From the NCBI GenBank assembly GCA_029298735.1, contig JANSLP010000004.1, positions 361,750 through 425,749 of the forward strand: a stretch of 64,000 nt of DNA, read 5' to 3'. Below the pieces are notes generated by a model. It made no database searches and was not told where the DNA came from. It was given only the letters and a program-made list of their open reading frames with translations. Of the stretch, positions 31,549 to 42,307 are shown one piece after another (the first letter of the stretch is position 1; every line of letters starts with the position of its first letter). This DNA is from Ophiostoma sp. CBS 140.51. Its lineage: Eukaryota; Ascomycota; Sordariomycetes; Ophiostomatales; Ophiostomataceae. Made by a program: the position numbers and the translations under genes.

Positions 31549-34500
31549 ATGGCTCCAGGTGCTCCCGCCGGTGCCGGCGGCAACATTAAGGTTGTGGTTC
31601 GTGTACGTCCTTTTAATGGACGAGGTATGTCGTTTCCCACGTTCCCCCGTCCCCTTTTGATCTCCGGGGTGTGCTGCGCCGTGACGTCGCGACTCATACT
31701 GACCTCTGTGTTCTCTCCGTACAGAAATGGACCGCAATGCCGCGTGCATTGTGGAAATGCGCGACAACCAGACCGTCCTCACACCGCCGCCAGACCACAT
31801 CAGCGCAGGAAAAGGAAAACAAGATAATTCACAAAAAGTCTTCGCCTTTGACCGATCCTACTGGAGTTTCAACAAGGATGACCCGAACTACGCCGGGCAG
31901 TCGAATCTGCACGAGGATCTTGGCCTGCCACTGCTCGACAATGCCTTCCAGGGCTACAACAACTGTATCTTCGCCTACGGCCAGACCGGTTCTGGTAAAT
32001 CCTACTCAATGATGGGTTATGGCAAGGAGATTGGTATCATCCCGCAGATTTGCCAGGACATGTTCAAGCGGATCGGCGAGATGCAGTCTGACCCGACACT
32101 CAAGTGCACCGTCGAAGTTTCCTACCTCGAAATCTACAACGAGCGCGTCCGCGATCTGCTGAACCCCGCAACAAAGGGCAACCTCAAGGTCCGCGAGCAT
32201 CCGTCTACGGGCCCCTACGTCGAAGATCTGGCCAAGCTGGTCGTCGGCAGCTTCCAGGAAATCGAACACCTAATGGACGAGGGCAACAAGGCGAGAACAG
32301 TGGCGGCAACAAACATGAACGAAACCTCCAGTCGAAGTCACGCCGTGTTCACGCTGATGTTGACACAAAAGAAGTTTGACACGGAGACCAAGATGGAGAT
32401 GGAGAAGGTCGCCAAGATCAGTCTGGTCGATTTGGCTGGTTCCGAAAGAGCAACGTCCACAGGTGCCACCGGTGCGCGGTTAAAAGAAGGTGCCGAGATC
32501 AACCGTTCGCTGTCAACACTTGGTCGTGTCATTGCGGCTTTGGCCGACTTGTCCACGGGCAAGAAGAAGAAAGGCGGCGCATCCACACAGGTCCCCTACC
32601 GAGACAGTGTCCTGACATGGCTGCTCAAGGACTCGCTGGGTGGTAACAGTATGACGGCCATGATTGCCGCCATCAGTCCTGCCGACATCAACTACGACGA
32701 AACCCTCAGTACACTCCGCTATGCTGACTCAGCCAAGCGCATCAAGAACCACGCCGTGATTAACGAAGACGCCAACGCACGCATGATCCGCGAGCTGAAG
32801 GAGGAGCTGGCAGTGCTGCGAAGCAAATTAGGCGGTGGAGGTGCAGGCGGTGCTGGTGGCTCAAATGTGCCGCCCGACGAAGTGTATGCAGAAGGCACGC
32901 CTCTAGAAAAGCAAATCGTCAGCATCACACAAGCAGACGGTTCCGTTAAACGAGTATCGAAAGCCGAGATTGCCGAGCAGCTCAGCCAAAGCGAGAAGCT
33001 GTTGACGGACCTCAACCAAACATGGGAGCAGAAGCTGGCCAAGACCGAAGAGATTCACAAAGAGCGTGAGGCGGCTCTCGAGGAGCTCGGTATCAGCATC
33101 GAAAAGGGCTTCATCGGTCTCAGCACACCCAAGAAGATGCCCCATTTGGTCAACTTATCAGACGACCCGCTGCTCGCCGAGTGCTTGGTGTATAACTTGA
33201 AGCCTGGCACAACCACAGTCGGCAACGTGGACTCGACTACCGAACACCAAGCTAATATCCAACTGAACGGTTCCCGTATCCTGACAGAACACTGTACTTT
33301 CGAAAATGCACCAGACGGTACAGTCACGGTGGTACCGATGCCGGACGCGGCTGTCATGGTCAACGGAAAGCGCATCACTGAACCAAAACAGCTACATTCC
33401 GGCTACCGTGTCATTCTCGGCGACTTCCACATCTTCCGTTTTAACCATCCCATGGAGGCGCGTGCCGAACGTGCTGAAATCCGGGCAGAACAAAGCCAGA
33501 GTCTTCTGCGCCAATCGATTACAGCCAGCCAACTCCAAAGTCTCGACCGCACATCTCCTTCGCCCAGCCCACGAGGTATAAGCCATGGACACGAACGGTC
33601 AATCAGTAAGGCTGGTTCCGATTTTGGAGGGTTCAGTGATAGCCGGCCAGAATCGCCCGCGCCGTTTTCTCGCAGCGGCCGCGACTCGGATTGGTCGTTT
33701 GCCCGACGCGAGGCTGCCGGTGCCATTCTCGGTACGGACCGCAACGTAGCCAGCTTGACCGACGATGAGCTCAATACTCTGTTTGAAGAGGTCCAGCGGG
33801 CGCGTGCAGAGCGTGTGACGACCGGCCGCGAGGGCGACGAGGACATGGAATCGATGTCATCCTATCCCATCCGCGAAAAGTACATGTCCACAGGCACAAT
33901 CGACAACTTCTCCCTTGACACTGCACTCACCATGCCGTCCACACCAAAACAAGGCGAGGTGGAGGACAAGCTACGAGAAGTGCGTGAAGAACTCCAGCTG
34001 CAACTAGAAAAGCAAAAGGAGGAGTACCAGGACCAGCTCAAGACGGCCGAAGCAGCCAACGTCGAGGTCGAAGAGATTAAGAAGGAAAAGGATCGGATGG
34101 TCGATGCACTCCAAACGCTCAAAGTCGAGATGCAGAAGAAACTCGACGTCCAGCGACAACAGTTTGAGGAGAAGATTGAGAAGATGGACCCCCTGAAGCG
34201 CCCCAAAACCAATCCAAAGCTGTCGCCACAGGAGATTAAGCTGGCAAAAAAGGTCGCCAAGCACTGGCGGAGCCGCCACTATGTGCAGATGGCTGAGGAG
34301 GTTCTTCAACACGCAGCTACGCTGAAGGAGGCCCAAATCATGAGCCACGAGCTGGGCGAGAACGTCTTCTTCCAGTTTGCCGTGGTCGATGTCGGCCATT
34401 CCATCTTCTCGTCCTATGACATGGTTCTGAACGACTTGGAGGAGGGCGAAGATCCAGCACTCGAGCAAGCCCAGAAGCCCTGCGTCGGCGTGCGCTTGAT

Positions 34501-37408
34501 CGACTACAAGTACAACGTCGTGCGCCTCTGGAGCTTGGAGAAGCTGTACGAGCGTATACGTCAGATGCGCCTGCTCCACCAGTGTTTGGACCAGCCCGAG
34601 TACAGCGAGCATGTCGACATGGACAGGGATAGCCCTTTTGTCGAGGCGAACATGCCCGCCTACACGCCCATTGGTGACGTGGATGTGCCCCTCAAGGCTG
34701 TTTTTGAGTCCCGCGTCCAGGACTTCTCACTCGACGTCATCTCGCCCTACACCAACCACGCTATTGGCATCATCAAGCTCGCACTAGAGCCATCGAGTGC
34801 ACATGCGCCCCCTAACATGCTCAAGTTCAATGTGGTGATGCACGAGATGATTGGCTTCCCTGAACGTGAGGGCACCGAAGTCCATGCACAGCTGTTCATC
34901 CCGGGCATCTCGGAAGAAGACGGTATCACGACAACCCAAATGATCAACGATTTCGACGAAGACCCCATTCGTTTCGAGAGTGTGCACAGCATGAGTGTGC
35001 CCATTGCCGGGCCCCAGGATGCCACGCTCCGTGTTGCCGTCTTTGCCAAGGTGTCGTCGATGCATCTGGACAAGCTCCTTAGCTGGGACGATATGCGGGA
35101 TGCCATGCTGCCGACGCGCGAGAGTGGGCCCCAGGCTGCGCGGATTGCCGAGTCTCACTTCTTCACCGAAGAGCGCCACGACGTCTTGTCGCGACTCCAG
35201 ATTCTTGAAATGAACGAGGAGGGTGCTTATGTGCCCGTGGAGGTCGCACAGCTCAACGAGCTCGACCCTGGCACCTTCCAGCTGCACCAGGGCATCCAGC
35301 GGCGCATCACCATCAACGTGGCCCACAGCTCGGGCGATATGCTGCCATGGGACGGCGTGAGCTCGCTGCGTGTCGGCAAGATCCAGCTTCTCGATGCATC
35401 CGGAAAACAGCCGGACCCCAACGCCATACCGCCGCCCGATCTGACGCTCAAACTGTCCTCGCAGCCCTCATTCCGCAACAACGCCAACGGCACACGCAGT
35501 ATTACTCTCACTGGTCAATGGGACTCGAGTCAGCACAACTCGGTGCTCATGGACCGCGTCACAGCCGACAAGTTCCGTGTCCAGATGACGGTCTGGTGGG
35601 ACATTACCTCCGAAAAACTGGCTGAGCCCATGAAGTTCTCCACCACGTTCTGCTGCCAGATTTTATCGCGGTCCTTTGTGCGGCAGCCATCCATGCTCTC
35701 GGCCCTCTGGCAGTCTGTGCGGTTTGTGCGTTCTTCGACGGCCATGTTCACTGTGGCAACGCGGCCTGCGCCCATTAAGCGCGTCGGTGACCTGTGGCGG
35801 ATGAACAGTCAGCACGACTACGTCAAGGGCGAAGAGAACCTGGGTGCATGGGCGCCCCGCGGTGTCACGCTCGTGAGCGACTATATCGGTGGGCGCAAGA
35901 AGCGGCAGCGGATCCTTGAGATTGGCGCGGCACAAAACGTCCTCAAGCGCATCGGCGTCCCTGAGCCCAAGTTCACACCAGAGTACAAATCTCGCCTGCT
36001 GGCCGAGAGTGGTATCACGAATCCCGAGGATGCTAACGGTAAAGCGGAGGTGGACGAAGAGACTCGGGAACGGAACGGCGAGATGGAGTCAATCGAGGAG
36101 CTGTTGCGGGATACGCCCGAGGCATCGCAGATCCTGGAAGCTCCGTCCACGCCCACCAAGGAAGCTGGTCCTGAAGCTACCCCAGAAACAGACGCTGAGG
36201 CCGATACAGACAACGTTGAGACACCCAAGGCGCAACCTGCCGAGCTTGCTGAAATCATCTTGCCTTCTGTCGAGTCCGATGAAGCAGAGCCCAGTGAGAA
36301 GCCCGTTGCAGACACCAATGGTGAAACCACTGAAGCAGAAGACAAGGCACTGGAAGAGGAACCTGCACCGGTTGAGGCTGAGACGGAGGCTGAGGCCGAA
36401 CCCGAAGTCCCAGTACCACCTCCTTCTGGCTACACAGACGAGGAGGAGCGGGTCCTGAAAAACAGCCTCAAGCTGTGGAAGAAGTACCCGGATCCTCTTG
36501 CTCAGCTTCTGGGCCCCGAGAACACCGCGCCACCCGTCGACGGCGTATCGTCGTCTGATCTGACCGAAGCACCGAGCCTCATAACGACAGTCATCCGTGT
36601 CCCCAAGAACCCCAAGGTCATGAAGGGCGGCTACCTGCTGGTGCCCAGCAACGATGCCACGCGTTGGATCAAGCGCTTTGTCGAACTGCGGCGACCATAC
36701 CTGCACATCCACAACGTTACGGACGGTGACGAGGTCGGTCTGGTCAGCTTGCGCAACGCCCGGTGCGAGAGTGACCCGGGTATTTTGGGCCTGCTGGAGA
36801 GCCGCCACCCGGACTACCGCCACAACGGCTTCGATATCACAGACCATCACGACATTTCTTCCCAGGATGGCAGCTTTACTAATGGCAACGGCGGCGGCAG
36901 CCATAACGGCGACGATACGGCAAGCGAGGCCGAGAGCCATCGGAGTCACCGTACCAATGGTACGAACGGTACCAACGGCTTTTCTTCACCTCCCTCCTCG
37001 CTGCCACCGACGCCGGCCTCCAAGAGTACTACCTCCTACCAGGCCGGCCACCGCAGAACTTCCTCAGGCCGCATGATCTCGACCATTTGGACCGGCAGCG
37101 GCGGCAACGTCGCGCATGTCGGACCCAAACCCCGCCCCGGTCTCCAGCGGCTCAGCGACCGGCTGCAGGCAGGCGTGTTTGCCATTTACGGAACGGACAA
37201 CACGTGGCTGTTTGCGGCGCGCAGCGAGCGCGACAAGATGGAGTGGATTGCGCGCATCGACCAGAGTTTCCTGATGCCGGCGTCGTCGGTGTCGTCGGTG
37301 TCGTCGTCTATTGCTAATACGCGGTCGGCGAGCCCGAACATTGCCGGTGTCGTCGGTGCTGTCGGCGCCTTTATCGGGTCCAAGATGGGCCCAAACGGTG
37401 ATAACTAG
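31549..37408 (+). CDS. uncA: Kinesin-3 motor (Unc-104/KIF1A, fungal UncA type)
   Basis: This plus-end-directed microtubule motor carries early endosomes or vesicles. Exons are 31549-31624 and 31725-37408, giving 1,919 residues; the 100-nt phase-1 intron runs from GTATGT to TACAG. The N-terminal motor domain holds IKVVVRVRPFNGRE, the P-loop GQTGSGKS at 111-118, switch I NETSSRSH and switch II DLAGSERA. The neck region follows, then an FHA domain at about residues 490-600 (LAECLVYNLKPGTTTVG...HCTFEN). Coiled coils lie at about 770-840, and then the KIF1-type central region. The C-terminus carries a PH domain starting at GGYLLVPSNDATRWIKRFVELRRPYLHIHN and finishing at GVFAIYGTDNTWLFAARSERDKMEWIARI. 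The two parts of the PH domain are separated by a Ser/Gly/Asn-rich insert of roughly 110 residues. The protein is longer than typical fungal UncA (about 1,600-1,700). Confidence 0.95.
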
Positions 37409-38862
37409 GAGGGTAGGAGAAGATATATGGAAGAGCCTGACGAACTCATGATGCAATTTGCTTGCCCTTTTTTCTGAATTTTCTCCCATTTCCCTTTGTT
37501 CAAGTTTCAAGCCACAGATACGCAACAAGCACCACAGCATCACCTTTGAAAAAAACAAAAAAAACACAAACAACAACAAAAAGATCGAAACACCACAAGA
37601 TACAACAGCAAACAGAGAGGCGGATATACCCAATGGTTTCTTTATTTTTATCACTTTCACACCATGTTCTTTCCCTTTGTCCTAGAATGTATATTATTAT
37701 ACCAGACGATGAGCCTCGCCTCCGTCTCATTCGGTCGATCTTATTCCATCGTCCTGACTCTCTCTTCTCTTTCCCTTTCTGTCATATATTTCATTTGATT
37801 TTCTTCCACGGATAGAGATGTATACAATCGATTATACCCCCGTTTTCCTCGTTTCTCAGTCTTTCGGTTTCCTATGTGTCACTCTCTTTTCAGATTGTAT
37901 TTCTTCTTATGGGTTATTTTAGCCCCTTTACTGTCGAAAAGGACATTTTCTTTCTGTACACGGCAGATGGACCCCACGAACTGACATACATTCCTGGTGA
38001 ATGCAAACTATTTCAAAATGAAAACGAACATTTGTACAGTATGTTACGAGATTGCCATCGTATGTAAATACTGAAAACGGAAATTACATTCGAGTCCCCT
38101 CTTTTATTTTGTGTTCATCGTGATGTGAGAGCGACGGTGAAGAAAAGTAAAAAGGTGAAAAAAGGTAACTAGGAGTCGGCGATGGAGGGTCGTGTGTACT
38201 TGCCCGATTGGGACACAAACAACAGAAAGGCAAGAGGCAAAAGTCTGTAAAAAGGAACGGAAAGACCCATAAAAACCTTTAAGGAAGGGACCACCCACGC
38301 CGCGGTATGTGCAATTTTTTTTCTTCTTGTCTGCCAGTTTTTAGCGCCTAATGAAAAAGGAGTGACCTCATTTGTTATGTGAAGGGATAAAGAAGAAAGA
38401 GCTCCTCACGAGCTAGATAGCGGCCGCCCGCGTGGGAGAGTCAGGCAATTGGGCGAATCGAGAAGGAGCGAACAACACCAAAAAACAGCGCGAAAAAAAA
38501 TCTTCCCCCGTCACTTTGACTTGTCTCCTTCCCGTACTTTGTGCCTTGCTCAGTGACTTCTCCGTGAAACACCCTCCATCTTTCGTAACACCCTACTTTT
38601 TAAGTCCAAAAAAAGTAGGTAACAAAAAAGAGAAGTGTTACTGAGAGCAACTGAGAGCATGAGTACAGCCAAACAACGGTCGCTCCTGCAACTACTACTG
38701 CAACAAGTCGCTCCTGCTTTAAAAAGCCAGACCCGTCCACTCCTCCCCAGCTTTGTTACTTTCTCTTTTTCTCGTCATCGTCATTGTCAACTCCAATTTC
38801 GACCTCTTCTTTCAACACCGACCACCCCTTCTTTTCGACGACCCTTCTCTTCAACCGTCAAA
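37409..38862. other. Intergenic region: kinesin 3' end and spermidine synthase promoter/leader
   Basis: T/A- and T/C-rich sequence downstream of the kinesin stop (37460-38110) holds no gene. The final 200 bases are an unusually long in-frame open leader (from ATG 38659) to the spermidine synthase start. Confidence 0.55.
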
Positions 38863-40380
38863 ATGTCCGACATTGTCCACCCCACCATCAAGGGTAAGAT
38901 TCAAACTCACCCTGTCCTGTCCATGCGTGCTCTTCCCGCGATCGCCTCGCTGCCCAACCTCACGATGCCCCCTTTGCTCTGTTTTTGGTGAAGCATGACT
39001 CTTGACAAGAGATGCTTCTCCGGCATCTCAATTGTCTCTCCTTTACCCTGACATCGATCTCGCGTCGTTTACCGCGTCTCTTTCATCTTGCCGTCACCCC
39101 CCTTGCCTGGGTTTCAGTGTTCTCCTTCAATTGGTTGTCTTCCTCAAGGCGCGTCAATTCTATGGCAGAATCCTGTACTCTCAATGGCCTTCGCATCACT
39201 TTCTTCTCTTCCATTTCCCCATGTTTCCTTTGCATTGTTGTCATGTCGTGCACACACGTCGCATCCCACCTGCGAGTCGCAAAGCTTTTCCCCAGCTGCC
39301 CCTCCTCCAAATTTTTTATCTTATCGCTTATCGTACTACACGATCTGCCCCTCTTTTTTGGTTGGCCGCGACAAGCCGCAATTCAATACACTGAAGAATC
39401 CTGAGATTGCGCCCCACGGACATTGTCATTGAGCCCGTTTTTGCTAACACCAAACTTCTAGATGGCTGGTTCCGCGAGATCTCCGAGATGTGGCCCGGCC
39501 AGGCCATGACCCTGCGCGTCAAGAAGGTCCTCCACCACGAGAAGAGCAAGTACCAGGATGTCCTGATCTTCGAGTCCACCGACTACGGCACCGTCCTGGT
39601 CCTCGACAACGTCATCCAGTGCACCGAGCGCGACGAGTTCTCGTACCAGGAGATGATTACGCACCTGGCCATGAACTCGCACCCCAACCCCAAGAAGGTG
39701 CTGGTCATTGGCGGCGGTGACGGCGGTGTCCTGCGCGAGATTGTCAAGCACGACTGCGTCGAGGAGGCCATTCTGTGCGACATTGACGAGGCCGTCATCC
39801 GCCTGTCGAAGCAGTACCTGCCCGGCATGGCTGCTGGCTTCGACCACCCCAAGGTTAAGGTCCACGTCGGCGACGGCTTCAAGTTCCTCGACGACTACAA
39901 GAACGAGTTTGATGTCATCATCACCGACTCGTCGGACCCCGATGGCCCGGCCGAGAGCCTGTTCAAGAAGTCGTACTTTGAGTTGCTGCACAGCGCCCTG
40001 CGCGAGGGCGGCGTTATCACAACCCAAGGTTGTACGTTCCTCCCCGTATTCTGTGACCTACGCATATCAGCTAACTTTGTGTTTTTTTCCCCCGCGAAAC
40101 AGCCGAGAACCAGTGGCTGCACCTGCCCCTCATCACCAAGCTCAAGCAGGACTGCAAGGAGGTCTTTGCCGTCGCCGAGTACGCCTACACCACGATCCCC
40201 ACCTACCCGTCGGGCCAGATTGGCTTCATGGTCTGCAGCAAGGACCCCAACGCCAACGTCAAGGTGCCCCTGCGCAAGTGGACCGCCGAGGAGGAGGACC
40301 AGAAGTGCAAGTACTACAATGCCGAGATCCACAAGGCCAGCTTCGTCCTGCCCGGCTTTGCCGCCAAGGCTCTGCAGTAA
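38863..40380 (+). CDS. spe3: Spermidine synthase
   Basis: This enzyme transfers an aminopropyl group from decarboxylated AdoMet to putrescine in polyamine synthesis. Exons are 38863-38893, 39462-40031 and 40103-40380, giving 292 residues. The joined start reads MSDIVHPTIKDGWFREISEMWPGQ, matching the family. The nucleotide-binding motif is VIGGGDGGVLREI. Catalytic and substrate residues sit in DVIITDSSDPDGPAE and YTTIPTYPSGQIGFM. Intron 1 is 568 nt (GTAAGA...GCTAAC...TTCTAG). Intron 2 is 71 nt; I chose donor GTACGT at 40032, giving QGSENQW. A second possible donor one codon upstream (GTTGTA at 40029) would give QAENQW. An upstream in-frame ATG at 38659 would add 68 residues with no acidic side chain. 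The gene converges on the Nit2-type amidase. Confidence 0.95.
38894..39461 (+). other. Long (568-nt) first intron of spermidine synthase
   Basis: The donor is GG|GTAAGA after only 31 coding bases, the branch GCTAAC is at 39443-39448, and the acceptor is TTCTAG. The interior is pyrimidine-rich with a 130-codon open frame lacking domains. It is the longest intron in the window; most others are 50-180 nt. Confidence 0.85.
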
Positions 40381-40432
40381 GCGGAGTCGGCTGAGAAGGA
40401 GTAGAGTTATCTTTTGATATTTACTACGTTCG

Positions 40433-40543
40433 AGCAAGCCATGTTTGGAAATTCTGGCTTGCTTTTCTTTTCTTTTTGTTTACTGCGCTGCATTCTGAAT
40501 ATTCCCCAGCAGAGGAATGCATACATTCTTGGCAGGGAATATT
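40433..40543. repeat. Cluster of inverted repeats between convergent genes
   Basis: AGCAAGCC (40433-40440) pairs with GGCTTGCT (40456-40463), followed by a T-rich run. AATATTCCC (40498-40506) pairs with GGGAATATT (40535-40543). TGCATTC (40489-40495) pairs with GAATGCA (40515-40521), interlocking with the previous pair. They lie in the short region between the stop codons of spermidine synthase and the amidase, and could act in 3' end formation for either gene. Confidence 0.6.
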
Positions 40544-40643
40544 TAAACGGGAAATCTAAAATGGGAATGAGGTTCAAACAATTCTAAATGCTAAATGATT
40601 TGTAATTTGCGTGCTATGTAATATTTATACCGTCTCGTAACGT

Positions 40644-41780
40644 TTACTCCTCGTACCGCACCTTGCCGGCACTGACGTCTGGGTAGACGTCAAACCGCCG
40701 CTGGTTCCGCAGAGGGATGCCACTACGCGTCGACTCAATGGCTGCCGCATCCAGGTCTGCCGTCACAATCGTCTCCGTCTCCTCGGCCTCCACCAGCACC
40801 TGCGCCATTGGGTCCACCACCAGACTGTGGCCCCAAGCATGGTACGACGCCGCCATGTCGCGCGCAGGGCTGCACAGCGCCACATACACCTGGTTGTCCA
40901 TGGCCCGCGCCTGGCCCTGGAGGCGCCAGTGCAGCGGGCCCGTCGTCGTGTTGAAGGCGCCCGGGTAGATGAGGGCAAAACAGCCCTGCCGCGCCGCCAC
41001 CATGGCCAGCTCGGGGAACCGAATGTCGTAGCAAATGGCAATGGCAATCTTGCCGTACTCGGGCAGGTCCACAATCGTGACTTTGTTGCCTGGAGATAGC
41101 ACCTCCGACTCTCGGAACGTAATCTTGCCGGGAATGTCAATGTCAAACAGATGCACCTTGCGGTGGGTCGCCAGCAGGCCGCCGTCGGGGCCAAACGTAA
41201 GCGAGGTATTGTAGTAGGTCTTGCTATCCTTGCTGTCCTTGGAGTCCTTCACTTCGACGCTCTCCGGAACCGATCCGCCGACTAGGTAGACACCTGCCTC
41301 CTTGGCCATGGCCGACAGCGCGTGGAAACTGGGGCTGGCCTCGCGCGATGGCGGCGACGGCAGCAATGGCTCCGCGTACGAGGGGAAATAGTCGCAGCCG
41401 TACGGCGAATTGAAACACTCGGGCAGCACCACGAGGCCGGCACCGAGCTTGGCCGCTTCCAGAACCTTGTCACGCGCGTGGGCCAGGTTGGCCGCCTTGT
41501 CGGCGCCGCTGGCCAGCTGGATGCAGGCAATCTTGAGGTTTTTGCGGAGCAGGGCCGAGCCCGGCAGCAGGGACGGCGGGGTCTTTGTAGTCGTCATGGC
41601 GGTGGCGGATGTCGAGTGGAAGGGGTGGGAGAAAGACACAGACGGAGGTGGTGATTTGAAACGAGAAGATGAGGCGAGACCGAAGAACGGAGCTGGTCGG
41701 CGGGTGAGTGTCGAGCGAGACAGACGGGCAGTCAGAGATGTAGCAGTGCGGGACGAAACTCGAAGGGCCCCAGTTTGCAT
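40644..41780 (-). CDS. nit3: Nit2/Nit3-type omega-amidase (nitrilase superfamily)
   Basis: This carbon-nitrogen hydrolase probably hydrolyses alpha-ketoglutaramate or the deaminated-glutathione class of substrates. The 378-residue single-exon protein has the E-K-C triad at E121 (VVLPECFNSPYG), K208 (HRKVHLFDIDIPGKITF) and C250 (AIAICYDIRFPE). These motifs match Nit2/yeast Nit3 better than plant nitrilases. Residues 1-61 are rich in Arg and Ser with no acidic residue, like a mitochondrial presequence. M62 (ATG at 41597, in GCC-ATG context) starts a standard cytosolic-length enzyme, so two forms from one gene are plausible. A small KDS tandem repeat sits at about 178-187. It is convergent with spermidine synthase. 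Confidence 0.9.
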   Translation of the reverse strand: MQTGALRVSSRTATSLTARLSRSTLTRRPAPFFGLASSSRFKSPPPSVSFSHPFHSTSATAMTTTKTPPSLLPGSALLRKNLKIACIQLASGADKAANLAHARDKVLEAAKLGAGLVVLPECFNSPYGCDYFPSYAEPLLPSPPSREASPSFHALSAMAKEAGVYLVGGSVPESVEVKDSKDSKDSKTYYNTSLTFGPDGGLLATHRKVHLFDIDIPGKITFRESEVLSPGNKVTIVDLPEYGKIAIAICYDIRFPELAMVAARQGCFALIYPGAFNTTTGPLHWRLQGQARAMDNQVYVALCSPARDMAASYHAWGHSLVVDPMAQVLVEAEETETIVTADLDAAAIESTRSGIPLRNQRRFDVYPDVSAGKVRYEE

Positions 41781-42307
41781 TTTTGGAGGGCGAAAGGTGA
41801 AGGAGTAGGAAAAGATGTGGATGTTGTTGAAGATTAAGAAGGCCGCAAATAAGCGTTGGCTGGAAAGTGAGCTATCGATGCTCCCCGTATTACTTATTGC
41901 ATGCTATCTCGGTGGCCAGGTCCGGTCCAGGGCCACATTGTCCGCTGGTAAGAGGGAAGGTGGAAGGTGGGGTATTAGGGGCGAAGACGGACAATTGGCG
42001 ATGGCACCATTGCACTTGCAGTGTCCAGGAACGAACTTCCCTTTTCGGGTCGTACATTCCTTTTCGGGAAATGCTTCCATGTAAGAGTTGTTGACAATGA
42101 CATCGTAGGGAAGGTATGAAGCTCGTTCTTTCCCCAAATAAATAATATAGTCTGCGACCATGCTCTCACTTTCTGAGCCCCCTTTTGAAATTACATTTCC
42201 ATGTCTTTTCTCATTCACACTTCGCAATGCCTCCAATCACCACACACCAACGACAGCTTTCGGACAATACAAACGACTTGCACGACTCTCCCTACTCGGC
42301 TTAGAGT
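41781..42307. other. Divergent intergenic region
   Basis: This is the shared upstream region of the amidase gene (-) and the unknown disordered-protein gene (+). No gene or clear motif is seen. Confidence 0.5.

Noticed and set aside
39002..39404. 130-codon open frames inside the first intron of spermidine synthase
   Set aside because: They are bounded by clear intron signals and the flanking exons join to the conserved protein without them.
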